64,000 nt of DNA from Oscillospiraceae bacterium. GTDB taxonomy: Bacteria; Bacillota; Clostridia; Oscillospirales; CAG-272. The stretch spans positions 62,001 to 126,000 of the forward strand of contig SVSG01000003.1 of assembly GCA_015064415.1 (NCBI GenBank), read 5' to 3'. Of the stretch, positions 42,406-51,331 are shown one piece after another. The translations under genes were made by a program, and so were the position numbers. The notes beneath the pieces were generated by a model. It made no database searches. It saw nothing but the letters and a program-made list of their open reading frames with translations, and was not told the DNA's origin. How positions within the stretch are numbered: position 1 is the first letter of the stretch; every line of letters begins with the position of its first letter.

Positions 42406-42437
42406 AAACGGCGGTGCGCGGCACCGCCGTTTTTTTG
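42406..42437 (+). terminator. Terminator after the TM2-like gene
   Basis: The stem AAACGGCGGTGC/GCACCGCCGTTT is followed by a T-run. Confidence 0.9.
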
Positions 42438-42440
42438 CGA

Positions 42441-42476
42441 AAAAGCCCGGAAACGGTATCCGTTTTCGGGCTTTTT
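42441..42476. terminator. Terminator of the sialidase-like gene (bidirectional)
   Basis: AAAAGCCCG pairs with CGGGCTTTTT across an inner stem around AAACGGTATCCGTTT. It lies directly after the minus-strand stop at 42478. Confidence 0.88.
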
Positions 42477-42477
42477 G

Positions 42478-43578
42478 TTATAAACGGATGCGCGTGGCGA
42501 CCGTTTTGTACTGTCCGTCCTGCGCGTACCAATGCGACGCAAGAACATCCCCGTCGGCAAGCAGGATCGCCCCCGGCTGACCGAATTTGAGGAAGGAAAA
42601 GATCTCTGCCATCTTACTGTCCTTGGTGACGGGCACGGCGGGCTCCCAGATCACACATTCGTCCACGATCTGCCACTTTTGTGCGGAAAAGTCCACTACG
42701 TATGCGTAAATTCCGGGACGGTCGGTGTCGCGGCGCACCGCGTGAAGGGCAAGAAACCGCTCGCCGCCAAGGGCGCAAAGCGAGGAGGCCTGCCCGCGCA
42801 CGCCGGTGGACACGGGCGCGCTCCAGGTCTTGCCGTTATCGTAAGAGACGGTGTAATGATTTTCCATCCGCTCTCCCGTTTCCACGTTTTCATTCCAGCC
42901 GATGCAAAGCAGCGTGCCGGACTCCAGTTGGCACATCCTTTGCTCAAAGCAAGTCACCTTGCCGCCGAAATCCATGCAAACGGCGTCGTCACACCACGTT
43001 TTTCCCCCGTCCGTCGAGCGCAGGGCGCGGCCGCACATCTCGCCGTGCATCTTCCCCTCCCAATCGGGGAAGCCCGTAATGGGGGTGATCCACGTGCCGT
43101 CCTTCAGCACGGTAATGGGCGCGGAGGCCTCCGCATGCGGGCCCCACGCGCAGTCGATCTTCCGCATCTCGCCCCAGGTCTTACCGCCGTCCTCGGAGAT
43201 CGAGAAAAAGATGAAATCATCCAAAAGTCCGCCGTTTGCGGGGTTGCCGATGGGCAGAGTGGGATCGTCGCGCAAAAAGGTGTAGCCAAGTGCCACCAAG
43301 CGCCCGTCGGGGAGCGCCGTCACCTTGCAATAGTCGGTGAGCCGATCCTCCTTCCCCTGCAGATCAAACATCCGTCGGGGTGCGCTCCAGCTTTTGCCGC
43401 CATCGCGGCTGGTGCAAGTAACGCTTGCGCTGTCCACGCTTTCAAATGCCTGCCCGATGGCAAACGCGGCGAGGAGCTCGCCGTCCTTTTTTTCGCAAAG
43501 CCAAGGGAAAAATGCCTGCTTGCTGCAAAGCTGCGGCAACGGATTTTCGTAGATCATATTGGTGGAAATGACTTTCAT
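42478..43578 (-). CDS. Sialidase-like protein with four Asp-box repeats
   Basis: The 366-residue protein has four BNR/Asp-box motifs (SRDGGKSW, SEDGGKTW, STDGGKTW, SYDNGKTW) and so a six-bladed sialidase-type propeller. It has no signal peptide, which argues for an intracellular enzyme or a non-sialidase relative. ATG 43578 has AAAGGAGCGG upstream; the frame to 43668 has no site. Exo-alpha-sialidase is the family name. Activity on sialic acid is unproven and no nan genes are nearby. Confidence 0.82.
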   Translation of the reverse strand: MKVISTNMIYENPLPQLCSKQAFFPWLCEKKDGELLAAFAIGQAFESVDSASVTCTSRDGGKSWSAPRRMFDLQGKEDRLTDYCKVTALPDGRLVALGYTFLRDDPTLPIGNPANGGLLDDFIFFSISEDGGKTWGEMRKIDCAWGPHAEASAPITVLKDGTWITPITGFPDWEGKMHGEMCGRALRSTDGGKTWCDDAVCMDFGGKVTCFEQRMCQLESGTLLCIGWNENVETGERMENHYTVSYDNGKTWSAPVSTGVRGQASSLCALGGERFLALHAVRRDTDRPGIYAYVVDFSAQKWQIVDECVIWEPAVPVTKDSKMAEIFSFLKFGQPGAILLADGDVLASHWYAQDGQYKTVATRIRL

Positions 43579-43610
43579 ATCACCGCTCCTTTCAAAATGA
43601 AGCTTCTTCC

Positions 43611-43624
43611 CCACCATTATAGCA
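43611..43624 (-). promoter_or_regulatory. Extended -10 of the sialidase-like gene
   Basis: Minus strand TGCTATAAT (43616-43624) is an extended -10 element; no good -35 was found. Confidence 0.55.
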
Positions 43625-43736
43625 CAAAATCCCCGCATGCGCCGCATCAAAAAGCGACGTTTTTTCAAAAAGTATGACGGAATATAAAAAAAGCGGCGCC
43701 CGCGCGAATAATCTTTTCCCGATTTCTAATTTATAC

Positions 43737-43765
43737 TTGAATTTTCCAATTTGTTTTGTTATAAT
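43737..43765 (+). promoter_or_regulatory. Promoter of tdh-kbl
   Basis: TTGAAT (43737-43742) and TATAAT (43760-43765) have a 17-base spacer. Confidence 0.88.
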
Positions 43766-43815
43766 AAAGAGTGAAGCAAATTTTGTAAAATCTCAACCGC
43801 AAAGGAGACCTTTTT

Positions 43816-44850
43816 ATGAAGGCACTTGTTAAGAAATTTCCGCAGAAGGGCTTATGGATGGAGGAAGTTCCGGAGCCCGTGTGCGGTCCCAATGACGTCA
43901 AGATCAAGATCCGCAAGACCGCCATCTGCGGCACGGACCTGCATATCTACAACTGGGATGAATGGTCGCAAAAGACCATCAAGACGCCGCTTGTCATCGG
44001 TCACGAGTACGTGGGCGAGATCGTGGAGGTCGGCGCTAACGTGATCAACTGCAAGGTGGGCGAGATCGTCTCGGGCGAGGGGCACATCGTCTGCGGCAAG
44101 TGCCGCAACTGTCTGGCGGGCAACGGCCACCTGTGCAAGGACACCGTGGGCGTCGGCGTGAACCGCGACGGCGCGTTTGCCGAATATCTTGTCATCCCGC
44201 AGGAGAACGTGCGCAAGTGCGTGAAGGGCGTGGACGAGGAGATGTACGCCATTTTCGATCCCTTCGGCAACGCCGTACATACCGCCCTTTCCTTCAACGT
44301 GCTGGGCGAGGACGTGCTGATCACGGGTGCCGGCCCCATCGGCATTATGGCGGGTGCCATCTGCAAATTCGCAGGTGCGCGCAACGTGGTCATTACCGAC
44401 ATCAACGACGACCGTCTGGAGCTGGCCCGCAAGCTGGGGCTTACGCTGACCGTCAACACCGCCAAGGAAAGTCTGGAACCGCTGATGAGCAAGATCCTCA
44501 TCAAGGAGGGCTTTGACGTGGGTCTTGAGATGTCGGGCAGCGAGATCGCGCTCAACTCGATGATCGACCACATGGTACACGGCGGCCGCATTGCGCTGCT
44601 CGGCATCCTCAAAAACGATGCCAAGGTGGACTGGTCCAAGATCATCTTCAACGGGCTTATGATCAAGGGCATCTACGGCAGACAGATGCACGAGACCTGG
44701 TACAAAATGTCCGCCATGATCCAGGGCGGCCTCAATATCGAAAACATCATCACCCACAGAATGGACGTGCGCGACTTTGAACAGGGCTTCGCCGCTATGG
44801 CAAGCGGCAAGGCGGGCAAGGTCATTCTGGACTGGACAAAGCTCAATTAA
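43816..44850 (+). CDS. tdh: L-threonine 3-dehydrogenase
   Basis: The 344-residue zinc MDR enzyme has the catalytic zinc motif [13 protein letters not shown] and GHEYVG, and the structural zinc loop [15 protein letters not shown]. The NAD-binding [10 protein letters not shown] and the Tdh C-terminus [14 protein letters not shown] follow. It oxidises L-threonine to 2-amino-3-ketobutyrate. It is the first gene of a two-gene operon with kbl, 15 bases upstream of it, with AAAGGAGAC before the ATG. Confidence 0.96.
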   Translation: MKALVKKFPQKGLWMEEVPEPVCGPNDVKIKIRKTAICGTDLHIYNWDEWSQKTIKTPLVIGHEYVGEIVEVGANVINCKVGEIVSGEGHIVCGKCRNCLAGNGHLCKDTVGVGVNRDGAFAEYLVIPQENVRKCVKGVDEEMYAIFDPFGNAVHTALSFNVLGEDVLITGAGPIGIMAGAICKFAGARNVVITDINDDRLELARKLGLTLTVNTAKESLEPLMSKILIKEGFDVGLEMSGSEIALNSMIDHMVHGGRIALLGILKNDAKVDWSKIIFNGLMIKGIYGRQMHETWYKMSAMIQGGLNIENIITHRMDVRDFEQGFAAMASGKAGKVILDWTKLN

Positions 44851-44865
44851 GAAAGGAATACGAAT

Positions 44866-46050
44866 ATGAAAAAAAGTGCTCTTCAGTATTTCACCGCGAT
44901 CTGTGAGGGGATCGAGCGCGACGGCCTCAAGAAAAACGAAAAGATCATCGTCTCCCCCCAGGGCGGCGTTGTGGGACTTTCCGACGGCAAGAAGGTCATC
45001 AATATGTGCGCCAACAACTATCTGGGGCTTGCCAACAACCCCGAGGTCATCGCGGCGGCAAAGGCCAGCTACGATACCTACGGCTACGGTCTTTCCTCCG
45101 TGCGCTTCATCTGCGGCACGCAGGAGCTGCACAAAAATCTGGAAAAGAAGCTGAGCGAATTTCTCGGCACCGACGATACCATCCTGTACTCGTCCTGCTT
45201 TGATGCCAACGGCGGTCTTTTTGAGACCCTGCTCACCGCCGAGGACGCCGTGATCAGCGACGAGCTAAACCACGCCAGCATCATCGACGGCATCCGCCTT
45301 TGCAAGGCGGCACGCTACCGCTACAAGAACAACGATATGGCCGATCTGCGCGCCAAGCTGGAGGAAGCCAAGGGCGCCAGAATTAAGCTGATCGCCACCG
45401 ACGGCGTGTTCTCGATGGACGGCATCTCTGCCGATCTGAAAAGCATCTGCGACCTCGCTGACGAGTACGATGCCCTGGTGATGGTGGACGACAGCCACTC
45501 CACCGGCTTTATGGGTGCCACCGGCAGGGGCACGGCCGAGCATTGCGGCGTGATGGGTCGCGTGGACATCATCACGGGCACCTTCGGCAAGGCACTGGGC
45601 GGTGCGTCCGGCGGCTTTACCTCGGGTCGCAAGGAGATCATCGACCTGCTTCGCCAGCGCTCCCGTCCGTACCTGTTCTCCAACACCCTGGCGCCCGCCG
45701 TGGCGGCAGGATCGCTCAAGGTTTTGGAGCTGATCGAAAACGACACCTCCCGCCGCGACAAGCTGTTTGCCAACACCAAGCTGTTTGCCGAGGAGATCAA
45801 AAAGATCGGTCTTGACGTGATCGACGGCGGCACGCCCATCATGCCTATTATGCTGTATGACGAGCACAAGGCCGTGGAAATGGCCAAGCGCATGATGGAA
45901 AAAGGCGTATACGTAGTGGCGTTTTCCTACCCTGTGGTGCCCAAGGGCCGCGCGCGCATCAGAACGCAGATGTCCGCCGCCCTCACCGAGGAGAACATCC
46001 GCTACATCGTCAACGCCTTCCGTGAGGTCAAGGAGGAAATGGGGCTTTGA
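44866..46050 (+). CDS. kbl: Glycine C-acetyltransferase (2-amino-3-ketobutyrate CoA ligase)
   Basis: The 394-residue PLP enzyme of the alpha-oxoamine synthase family has [14 protein letters not shown], the [13 protein letters not shown] cofactor-binding Asp and the Schiff-base Lys in GTFGKALGG (about residue 242). It cleaves 2-amino-3-ketobutyrate with CoA to glycine and acetyl-CoA. With tdh it completes threonine catabolism. Confidence 0.96.
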   Translation: MKKSALQYFTAICEGIERDGLKKNEKIIVSPQGGVVGLSDGKKVINMCANNYLGLANNPEVIAAAKASYDTYGYGLSSVRFICGTQELHKNLEKKLSEFLGTDDTILYSSCFDANGGLFETLLTAEDAVISDELNHASIIDGIRLCKAARYRYKNNDMADLRAKLEEAKGARIKLIATDGVFSMDGISADLKSICDLADEYDALVMVDDSHSTGFMGATGRGTAEHCGVMGRVDIITGTFGKALGGASGGFTSGRKEIIDLLRQRSRPYLFSNTLAPAVAAGSLKVLELIENDTSRRDKLFANTKLFAEEIKKIGLDVIDGGTPIMPIMLYDEHKAVEMAKRMMEKGVYVVAFSYPVVPKGRARIRTQMSAALTEENIRYIVNAFREVKEEMGL

Positions 46051-46070
46051 TCCCGTTCCCGTAAGATAAC

Positions 46071-46118
46071 AAAACAGGCAATATCCCCCCTCACGGGTGG
46101 AGATATTGCCTGTTTTTT
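46071..46118. terminator. Terminator after kbl (dispersed terminator family, copy 1)
   Basis: The stem AAAACAGGCAATATC/GATATTGCCTGTTTT has a C-rich loop containing ACGGGTGG. The same sequence recurs complete at 53862-53907 and half at 47559-47597. Confidence 0.9.
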
Positions 46119-46128
46119 TGCGATCATA

Positions 46129-47535
46129 TCACCATTGATCATGTATTTGTATGCGGCTCCAGCCGCTTTTCGCATACTCTCCGCCGCTTGGCATCACGCG
46201 GCGTAACAGCGTGGCGGTATTGGTACGGGCAGAAAGTCTGTTGAAATCCTCCAGACTCTCAAAGCACCCTCTGGCAGCGGTAGCAACGTAGGGCATCCCC
46301 TTAGAAAGCGTGTGCCAGGTGGTATGCAAGACCCCCATCAGAGACTCTGCCTTCACGGTCTCGATCACAGCTCGCATCTGTTCGGGTCCCCGATCCCACG
46401 GGCACAGCATACAGTCAAAGCCTGCACGCCGAAAAACAGCGGCAGTCTCTACGGGAGCTTGCACAGCATCGTACTGCCAATCCGCCATAACTACGCTACG
46501 GTGTAATCGCTCCAGCATATATTGCTCGATCTCGGGACTTGGCGCGTTGCAGGTATAGGGATTTTTTGGGTTATACTGTGGATGGCGATACAAAAACATA
46601 TCTCCCCACGCGATCGCCCGACGCCCCTTTTCTGCAATTTCGTCAGCGACCTCATTGATAAAGTCACAGATATGATCCACGTTTTCCTTGGTGAATTCAA
46701 AGGTAAATGCCTCGTCACAGCCGATGTGAAAATAGCTCCCCTCGCCAAAAAGTGCAAGCAACTCCGTACGGATCTCACGCAGCAGCTGTCTCACCTTTGG
46801 CTTGCGAATGTCCCAGCACCAGCCGTCTTCGCTGAAATAGGTCTGCAATGCGGGATTCTGATCCAGCACCACGTGCTTGCCGTGAGCGATCCGCCCTGCG
46901 GACGCGTGCCCCCAATGGTTGAACATCGGAACGATCTCCAGTCCCAGATCCTGCGCCTCACGAATGAGGGGGCGAATCTCCTCCTTGCCAAAAGCGTGTG
47001 GCCAAGCAAGCTCTGCCATGCAATCGTACTTTAGCATTCCCCAGAATTCCAATACCACGTGCGTGTATTTCAACGCCGCGCAAAAGCGCAAAAAGCGTTG
47101 CAGCTCCCAAAGCTCTGTCTCGGGGAAAACGCAAAAATGCACCATACGTATCGCGACCGGCGCTTGCTCGCGGATCTGGCAGCATTCCACCTCACAAGCA
47201 AGACCGTCCTTGGTATCGACCGCTCTCATGCGGTCAAGCAACGTCATAAAGCCGCGCAACAGTTCCTTTTCGTTTCCTGCGCAAATACAGATACCACGCG
47301 GCGTGACGTTGACGGTGTACGTATCATCATCCGGCACCAGCTTTTCTGCCTCGCCCACACAAAAAAGGTATTCATCGCACGCACAAGTGCTCAGTTGCGC
47401 GCATTGACAAGTGAAATTATGCCAAAATTCCCGGATAATATCTTTTTGCAAGCAAGGATGCGCGATGGCGCTCACCTTGCCTGAAAAAAGGAAGCTCCCC
47501 TCTTTTTTTACAAGACTTTGCGGGTGAAAGATCAT
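46129..47535 (-). CDS. GH20-family beta-N-acetylhexosaminidase
   Basis: The 468-residue protein has a GH20 TIM barrel with the catalytic Asp-Glu pair in YFHIGCDEAF (about residue 265), MFNHWGHAS, and a C-terminal AWGDMFLYR and LHTTWHTLSKG. The first 130 residues form the small GH20b-like domain. There is no signal peptide. GAGGAG precedes ATG 47535. It appears inserted between kbl and araD: it is flanked by a complete and a half copy of one terminator sequence, and its base use looks less GC-rich than its neighbours. It probably cleaves terminal GlcNAc or GalNAc. Confidence 0.87.
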   Translation of the reverse strand: MIFHPQSLVKKEGSFLFSGKVSAIAHPCLQKDIIREFWHNFTCQCAQLSTCACDEYLFCVGEAEKLVPDDDTYTVNVTPRGICICAGNEKELLRGFMTLLDRMRAVDTKDGLACEVECCQIREQAPVAIRMVHFCVFPETELWELQRFLRFCAALKYTHVVLEFWGMLKYDCMAELAWPHAFGKEEIRPLIREAQDLGLEIVPMFNHWGHASAGRIAHGKHVVLDQNPALQTYFSEDGWCWDIRKPKVRQLLREIRTELLALFGEGSYFHIGCDEAFTFEFTKENVDHICDFINEVADEIAEKGRRAIAWGDMFLYRHPQYNPKNPYTCNAPSPEIEQYMLERLHRSVVMADWQYDAVQAPVETAAVFRRAGFDCMLCPWDRGPEQMRAVIETVKAESLMGVLHTTWHTLSKGMPYVATAARGCFESLEDFNRLSARTNTATLLRRVMPSGGEYAKSGWSRIQIHDQW

Positions 47536-47558
47536 GAATTTCTCCTCTCATTTTGAGA

Positions 47559-47597
47559 ATATCCCCCATAACGGGTGGAGATATTGCCTGTTTTTTG
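47559..47597 (+). repeat. Half copy of the kbl terminator sequence
   Basis: ATATCCCCCATAACGGGTGG and the following GATATTGCCTG match the right part of the hairpin at 46081-46119, but the left arm ACAGGC is missing. It therefore cannot form the full terminator. Confidence 0.75.
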
Positions 47598-47638
47598 TTT
47601 TTGAAAAAGCGAATACTCGGTGCTTGAGCTTGTGCTTC

Positions 47639-48331
47639 TTATTTTTCCACCTGCCCGTAGTAAGCGCCTGCGCCGTGCTTGCGGAAATAGTGCTTATCGG
47701 CAAGCTCCTGCTGGAAGTTGGCATCCGCGTTCAGGGCAACCGTGTGCCACGCCATCATGGCGACCTCCTCCAGCACGATCGCGTGATTGACGGAGTCCAC
47801 GGCATCCTTGCCCCAGGTGAAGGGGCCGTGCGACTGCACGAGAACGCCCGGGATCGCCTCGGGATCGCGACCTTCAAACGCCTCCAAGATCACGGTGCCC
47901 GTTTCCCACTCGTAATCCCCCTCGATCTCCGCCTTGGTCATATAGCGGGTGCAGGGGATGTCACCGTAGAAGGTGTCGGCGTGGGTAGTGCCGAGCATCG
48001 GCACGCTCTTGCCTGCCTGCGAATAGATGGTTGCCCATCTGGAGTGGGTATGCGCCACGGCGCCGATGGTGGGAAAGCCCTTGTAAAGGCGCAAATGCGT
48101 GGGCAGGTCGGAGGAGGGCCTGAGATCCCCTTCCACCACGTTGCCGTCAAGGTCGACCACGACCATATCCTCGGCGCGCATTTTATCGTAGCTCACACCG
48201 GAGGGCTTGATCACCACAAGACCCTTTTCGCGGTCAATCTCGGACACGTTGCCCCACGTCAGCGTGATCAGCCCGCTTTCCTTCAACAGCAGATTGGCGC
48301 GATAAACGCGCTCCTTGAGTTGTTCCAACAT
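47639..48331 (-). CDS. araD: L-ribulose-5-phosphate 4-epimerase
   Basis: The 230-residue class II aldolase-fold protein has [17 protein letters not shown], the zinc-binding HTHS motif near residue 95 and a third His in the C-terminal half ([11 protein letters not shown]). [10 protein letters not shown] is typical of AraD. It converts L-ribulose-5-phosphate to D-xylulose-5-phosphate. No araA or araB is in the window. ATG 48331 has AAGGGAA upstream, and its promoter carries a palindrome over the -10. Confidence 0.92.
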   Translation of the reverse strand: MLEQLKERVYRANLLLKESGLITLTWGNVSEIDREKGLVVIKPSGVSYDKMRAEDMVVVDLDGNVVEGDLRPSSDLPTHLRLYKGFPTIGAVAHTHSRWATIYSQAGKSVPMLGTTHADTFYGDIPCTRYMTKAEIEGDYEWETGTVILEAFEGRDPEAIPGVLVQSHGPFTWGKDAVDSVNHAIVLEEVAMMAWHTVALNADANFQQELADKHYFRKHGAGAYYGQVEK

Positions 48332-48371
48332 AATATTTCCCTTCCTTTTTTGTTTTTTGATTGACTTGACA

Positions 48372-48386
48372 GTGCTATTATAGCAC
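48372..48386. promoter_or_regulatory. Palindromic operator over the araD -10
   Basis: GTGCTATTATAGCAC is a 15-base palindrome centred on the -10 hexamer of araD. A repressor bound here would block transcription. Confidence 0.6.
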
Positions 48387-48405
48387 ATTTCCCGCGTGTG
48401 TGCAA
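48377..48405 (-). promoter_or_regulatory. Promoter of araD
   Basis: Minus strand TTGCAC (48400-48405) and TATAAT (48377-48382) have a 17-base spacer. Confidence 0.82.
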
Positions 48406-48419
48406 GAAATTGTGCGACT

Positions 48420-49178
48420 TTATTTTCCTTTTCTGTACCGAAGGGGCGTGGTGCCCGTAAAATCGGCAAACACGCGCCGAAAATGGTTTTCCGAGCGGAA
48501 ACCCACCAGATTGCTGATGGTCGCGATCGAATAGCTGCTGTTTTCCAGATGCTCGATGGCGACGTTGATGCGGATCGAGTGCACAAAGCGGATCGGCGTC
48601 TGCCCCAGCTCGCGCCGGAACAGATGATAGAGCGTGGACTCGCTGACACAGCATTTTTTGGCAAGATCCGCCACGCAAAAGCTCTCGTTCCAATGCCCCG
48701 TGATATATTCGATGGCGTTTTGCAAGGTCCTGTCAAAGGTCACGTCGCTCGGCTTCAGGCGCGACAGCACCTGTTGCAGCAGCCGATAAAAGGCGGCGTA
48801 CGCCTCCAGCACCGCAAGCTCCCCTTGCGACAGAAGCGCGGAAATTTGCAGAATATCGTTTTTTGTCTGCTCCTGCACGCAAAGCACCTGCGGCTCGTAC
48901 TTAAAGCTTTCGTAATGTAGAAAGCAACTCAAATATACGACCTCGATCTCGGGGTCGCCGCGCCATTCCGAATAGCAGTACACGTTTTCGGGGATGAAAA
49001 CCACGTCCCCCGCGCCCACCTTCAGCTTTTTGTTCAGGTAAATGTAGGTGCCGCTCCCCTTCAGAATGATCCCAAGGCGCGACTTGCGCTTGTTGCTGTT
49101 GCCGCGGCAGAAATGATATTTTTCAAATGCGTGTGCAGTGGTGGAAAGCTCGGAGACAAAGATATTTTCGTTTTGCAT
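48420..49178 (-). CDS. AraC-family transcriptional regulator
   Basis: The 252-residue protein has an N-terminal cupin-like domain ([30 protein letters not shown]). The C-terminal AraC DNA-binding domain has [21 protein letters not shown] and [19 protein letters not shown]. It is divergent from the oxidoreductase cassette at 49294, and the two promoters physically overlap. This makes it the likely regulator of the cassette, perhaps also of araD downstream on its own strand. The ligand is unknown. Confidence 0.9.
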   Translation of the reverse strand: MQNENIFVSELSTTAHAFEKYHFCRGNSNKRKSRLGIILKGSGTYIYLNKKLKVGAGDVVFIPENVYCYSEWRGDPEIEVVYLSCFLHYESFKYEPQVLCVQEQTKNDILQISALLSQGELAVLEAYAAFYRLLQQVLSRLKPSDVTFDRTLQNAIEYITGHWNESFCVADLAKKCCVSESTLYHLFRRELGQTPIRFVHSIRINVAIEHLENSSYSIATISNLVGFRSENHFRRVFADFTGTTPLRYRKGK

Positions 49179-49214
49179 ATGACCCCTCGTTTGCAGAATA
49201 GTTACTTTTTTTAC

Positions 49215-49243
49215 AGTATACCATATTGAAAAAAAGCTGTCAA
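49215..49243 (-). promoter_or_regulatory. Promoter of the AraC-family gene at 48420
   Basis: Minus strand TTGACA (49238-49243) and TATACT (49215-49220) have a 17-base spacer. Confidence 0.88.
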
Positions 49244-49254
49244 GATGTTATACT
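49226..49254 (+). promoter_or_regulatory. Promoter of the oxidoreductase cassette
   Basis: TTGAAA (49226-49231) and TATACT (49249-49254) have a 17-base spacer. It overlaps the opposing promoter by 18 bases. Confidence 0.88.
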
Positions 49255-49293
49255 GTAGGTAAAGTCAAGATCTTTCCGAAAAGGAGACGCGCT

Positions 49294-50298
49294 ATGAGAA
49301 AAATCAAAGTCGCACAGATCGGCACCAGCCTAAACGGCCACGGCACCGTGATCTGGAAAAGTCTTATCAAGCAAACCGATGTTTTCGAGGTGGTGGGCTA
49401 TGCCTTCCCCGAGGGTGAGCGGGAAAAATTCCCCTCTCAGATAAAATACTTTGACGGCTACCGCGAAATGACGGTGGAGGAGATATTGAGCGACCCCGAG
49501 ATCGAGGCCGTTGCCGTAGAGACCGAGGAGATCCATCTCACAAAATACGCGCTACTGGCGGCCAAGGCGGGCAAGCACGTACATATGGAAAAGCCGGGCG
49601 GCACAGATCTTGCGGAATTTGAAGAACTGATCGCCGCAATGAAAAAAAGCGGAAAGGTCTTTTCCGCAGGGTATATGTACCGCTTCAACCCCAAGATCAT
49701 GGAGGCGATGGCAAGGATCGAGCGCGGTGAGCTTGGTAAGATCTATGCCGTGGAGGCACATATGGACTGCCTGCACCAACCGGAGCTGAAAAGCTGGCTT
49801 TCCACCTTCCCCGGCGGAATGTTATTTTACCTTGGCTGTCACCTCATCGACCTGATCTACCGCATCCAGGGCGAGCCGGAAAAGGTCATTCCCCTTTCCT
49901 GCTCGACGGGCTTTGACGGTGTCAAATCTGAGGATTACGGCATGGCGGTCTTCAAATACCAAAACGGTGTCTCCTTTGCCAAGACCTCGGCCTGCGAGCC
50001 GGGCGGCTTTTTGCGCCGACAGCTGGTCATCTGCGGTGAGAAGGGCACGATTGAGATCAAGCCCTTGGAGGTGATTCCAAAAGGCAAGGGCACCTTGCTT
50101 TACACAGTGTCAAGCGAGTGCTTCAGCGCGGACTGGCACAAGCCGTGGGAAAGCTCCAAAACCGCCGTGTTCGACCGCTACGACGCGATGATGCAAAACT
50201 TTGCCGAGATGGTAAACGGCAAGCAAAACCCGTATACGTATGATTATGAATTAAATCTTTACAAGCTGATACTGAAGGCTTGCGGAAAGGAATTTTAA
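49294..50298 (+). CDS. Gfo/Idh/MocA-family oxidoreductase
   Basis: The 334-residue protein has an N-terminal Rossmann domain (KVAQIGTSLNGHG) and the catalytic HMEKPGG motif near residue 95. The C-terminal GFO_IDH domain has MLFYLGCHLIDLIYR with a conserved His. Members oxidise or reduce sugars and cyclitols with NAD(P). It is the first gene of a five-gene cassette, preceded by AAAAGGAGACG, and its stop is followed after 1 base by the MDR gene. Confidence 0.9.
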   Translation: MRKIKVAQIGTSLNGHGTVIWKSLIKQTDVFEVVGYAFPEGEREKFPSQIKYFDGYREMTVEEILSDPEIEAVAVETEEIHLTKYALLAAKAGKHVHMEKPGGTDLAEFEELIAAMKKSGKVFSAGYMYRFNPKIMEAMARIERGELGKIYAVEAHMDCLHQPELKSWLSTFPGGMLFYLGCHLIDLIYRIQGEPEKVIPLSCSTGFDGVKSEDYGMAVFKYQNGVSFAKTSACEPGGFLRRQLVICGEKGTIEIKPLEVIPKGKGTLLYTVSSECFSADWHKPWESSKTAVFDRYDAMMQNFAEMVNGKQNPYTYDYELNLYKLILKACGKEF

Positions 50299-50299
50299 G

Positions 50300-51316
50300 A
50301 TGAACACCAAGCAGATCGTATTCACCGCGCCCGGCAAGGCCGAGCTGCTGGACGTAGAATATCTGCCCCCCAAGGCGGATGAGGTCACGGTAGAGCTGGA
50401 GTATTCCGCCATCAGCGCGGGTACGGAAAAGGCCAACTTTTTGGGCATTCGCAACTCCACCTATCTTGCAGAAGATGCAGAGGTAAAGTTCCCCATTACA
50501 GTGGGCTACACCGCTGCAGGGCACGTAATCGCCGTGGGCGAAAACGTCACGGGGCTGCAGGTCGGTGACCGCGTGGGCGTTTACTGGGGCAAGCACAAAA
50601 AGTGCATCACCCTGCCTGCAAAGCAGGTCTACAAGCTCCCCGAGGGTGTCAGCACCAAGGAGGCCTCGCTGGCGCTGATCGCCACCTTCCCCTTGGCAGC
50701 CATCCGCAAAACGGGGCTGGAGATCGGGGAATCTGCCCTTGTCATGGGGCTTGGCATTCTCGGCATCTTTGCCGTACAGGAATTAAAGGCAGCGGGTGCT
50801 TACCCCGTGATTGCCGCAGACCCCATAAAAGAGCGCCGCGAGTTTGCGCTGAAAATGGGCGCAGACTTTGCACTTGACCCGACGGAAAAGGACTTTTCCG
50901 ATACCGTTATGGCACTAAGTGAGGGTGGTGTCAACGTCTGCATTGAGGTCACGGGCATCGGTCAAGGCCTGATCCAAGCACTGGACTGCATGCAAAAAAT
51001 GGGGCGTGTGGCACTGCTTGGCTGCACACGTAGCTCAAAATTTGAGATCGACTATTACGGCAAGGTACACGGTCCCGGCATCTCACTGATCGGTGCGCAC
51101 ACGCTGGCACGCCCCAAGCACGAGTCCTCCACAAACCTTTTCACGGAAAAGGACGACCTCAAAACTCTGTTCAATCTGATCCGGGGCGGACGGTTGAACT
51201 TCAAAGATATGATCAGCGAGATCCACTCCCCCGCCAAGGCGCAACAGATCTTCACGCGCCTTGCCGAGGAGAAAAGCTTCCCCATCGGGGTACTGTTTGA
51301 CTGGAATTTGATATAA
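50300..51316 (+). CDS. MDR-superfamily (zinc-type alcohol dehydrogenase-like) oxidoreductase
   Basis: The 338-residue protein has the MDR fold with nucleotide-binding ALVMGLGILGIFAVQ. The catalytic zinc ligands of classical alcohol dehydrogenases are replaced: the Cys position reads SAISAGTEKAN and the GHE motif reads GYTAAG. No four-Cys structural zinc loop is present. It therefore probably works without zinc, like BchC- and related ISAGTE-type enzymes. It is the second gene of the cassette. The substrate is probably a polyol or cyclic ketone. Confidence 0.85.
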   Translation: MNTKQIVFTAPGKAELLDVEYLPPKADEVTVELEYSAISAGTEKANFLGIRNSTYLAEDAEVKFPITVGYTAAGHVIAVGENVTGLQVGDRVGVYWGKHKKCITLPAKQVYKLPEGVSTKEASLALIATFPLAAIRKTGLEIGESALVMGLGILGIFAVQELKAAGAYPVIAADPIKERREFALKMGADFALDPTEKDFSDTVMALSEGGVNVCIEVTGIGQGLIQALDCMQKMGRVALLGCTRSSKFEIDYYGKVHGPGISLIGAHTLARPKHESSTNLFTEKDDLKTLFNLIRGGRLNFKDMISEIHSPAKAQQIFTRLAEEKSFPIGVLFDWNLI

Positions 51317-51331
51317 AAGGGGCATAACGGT

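Larger units (their letters stand above)
49213..49256. promoter_or_regulatory. Dyad formed by two overlapping divergent promoters
   Basis: ACAGTATA (49213-49220) and TATACTGT (49249-49256) are exact reverse complements. Each contains the -10 of one of the two opposing promoters. The -35 elements are interleaved between them. Confidence 0.7.

Noticed and set aside
42478..43578. Asp-box protein as a confirmed sialidase for host glycans
   Set aside because: There is no signal peptide and no sialic acid catabolism genes nearby. Asp boxes alone do not prove sialidase activity.
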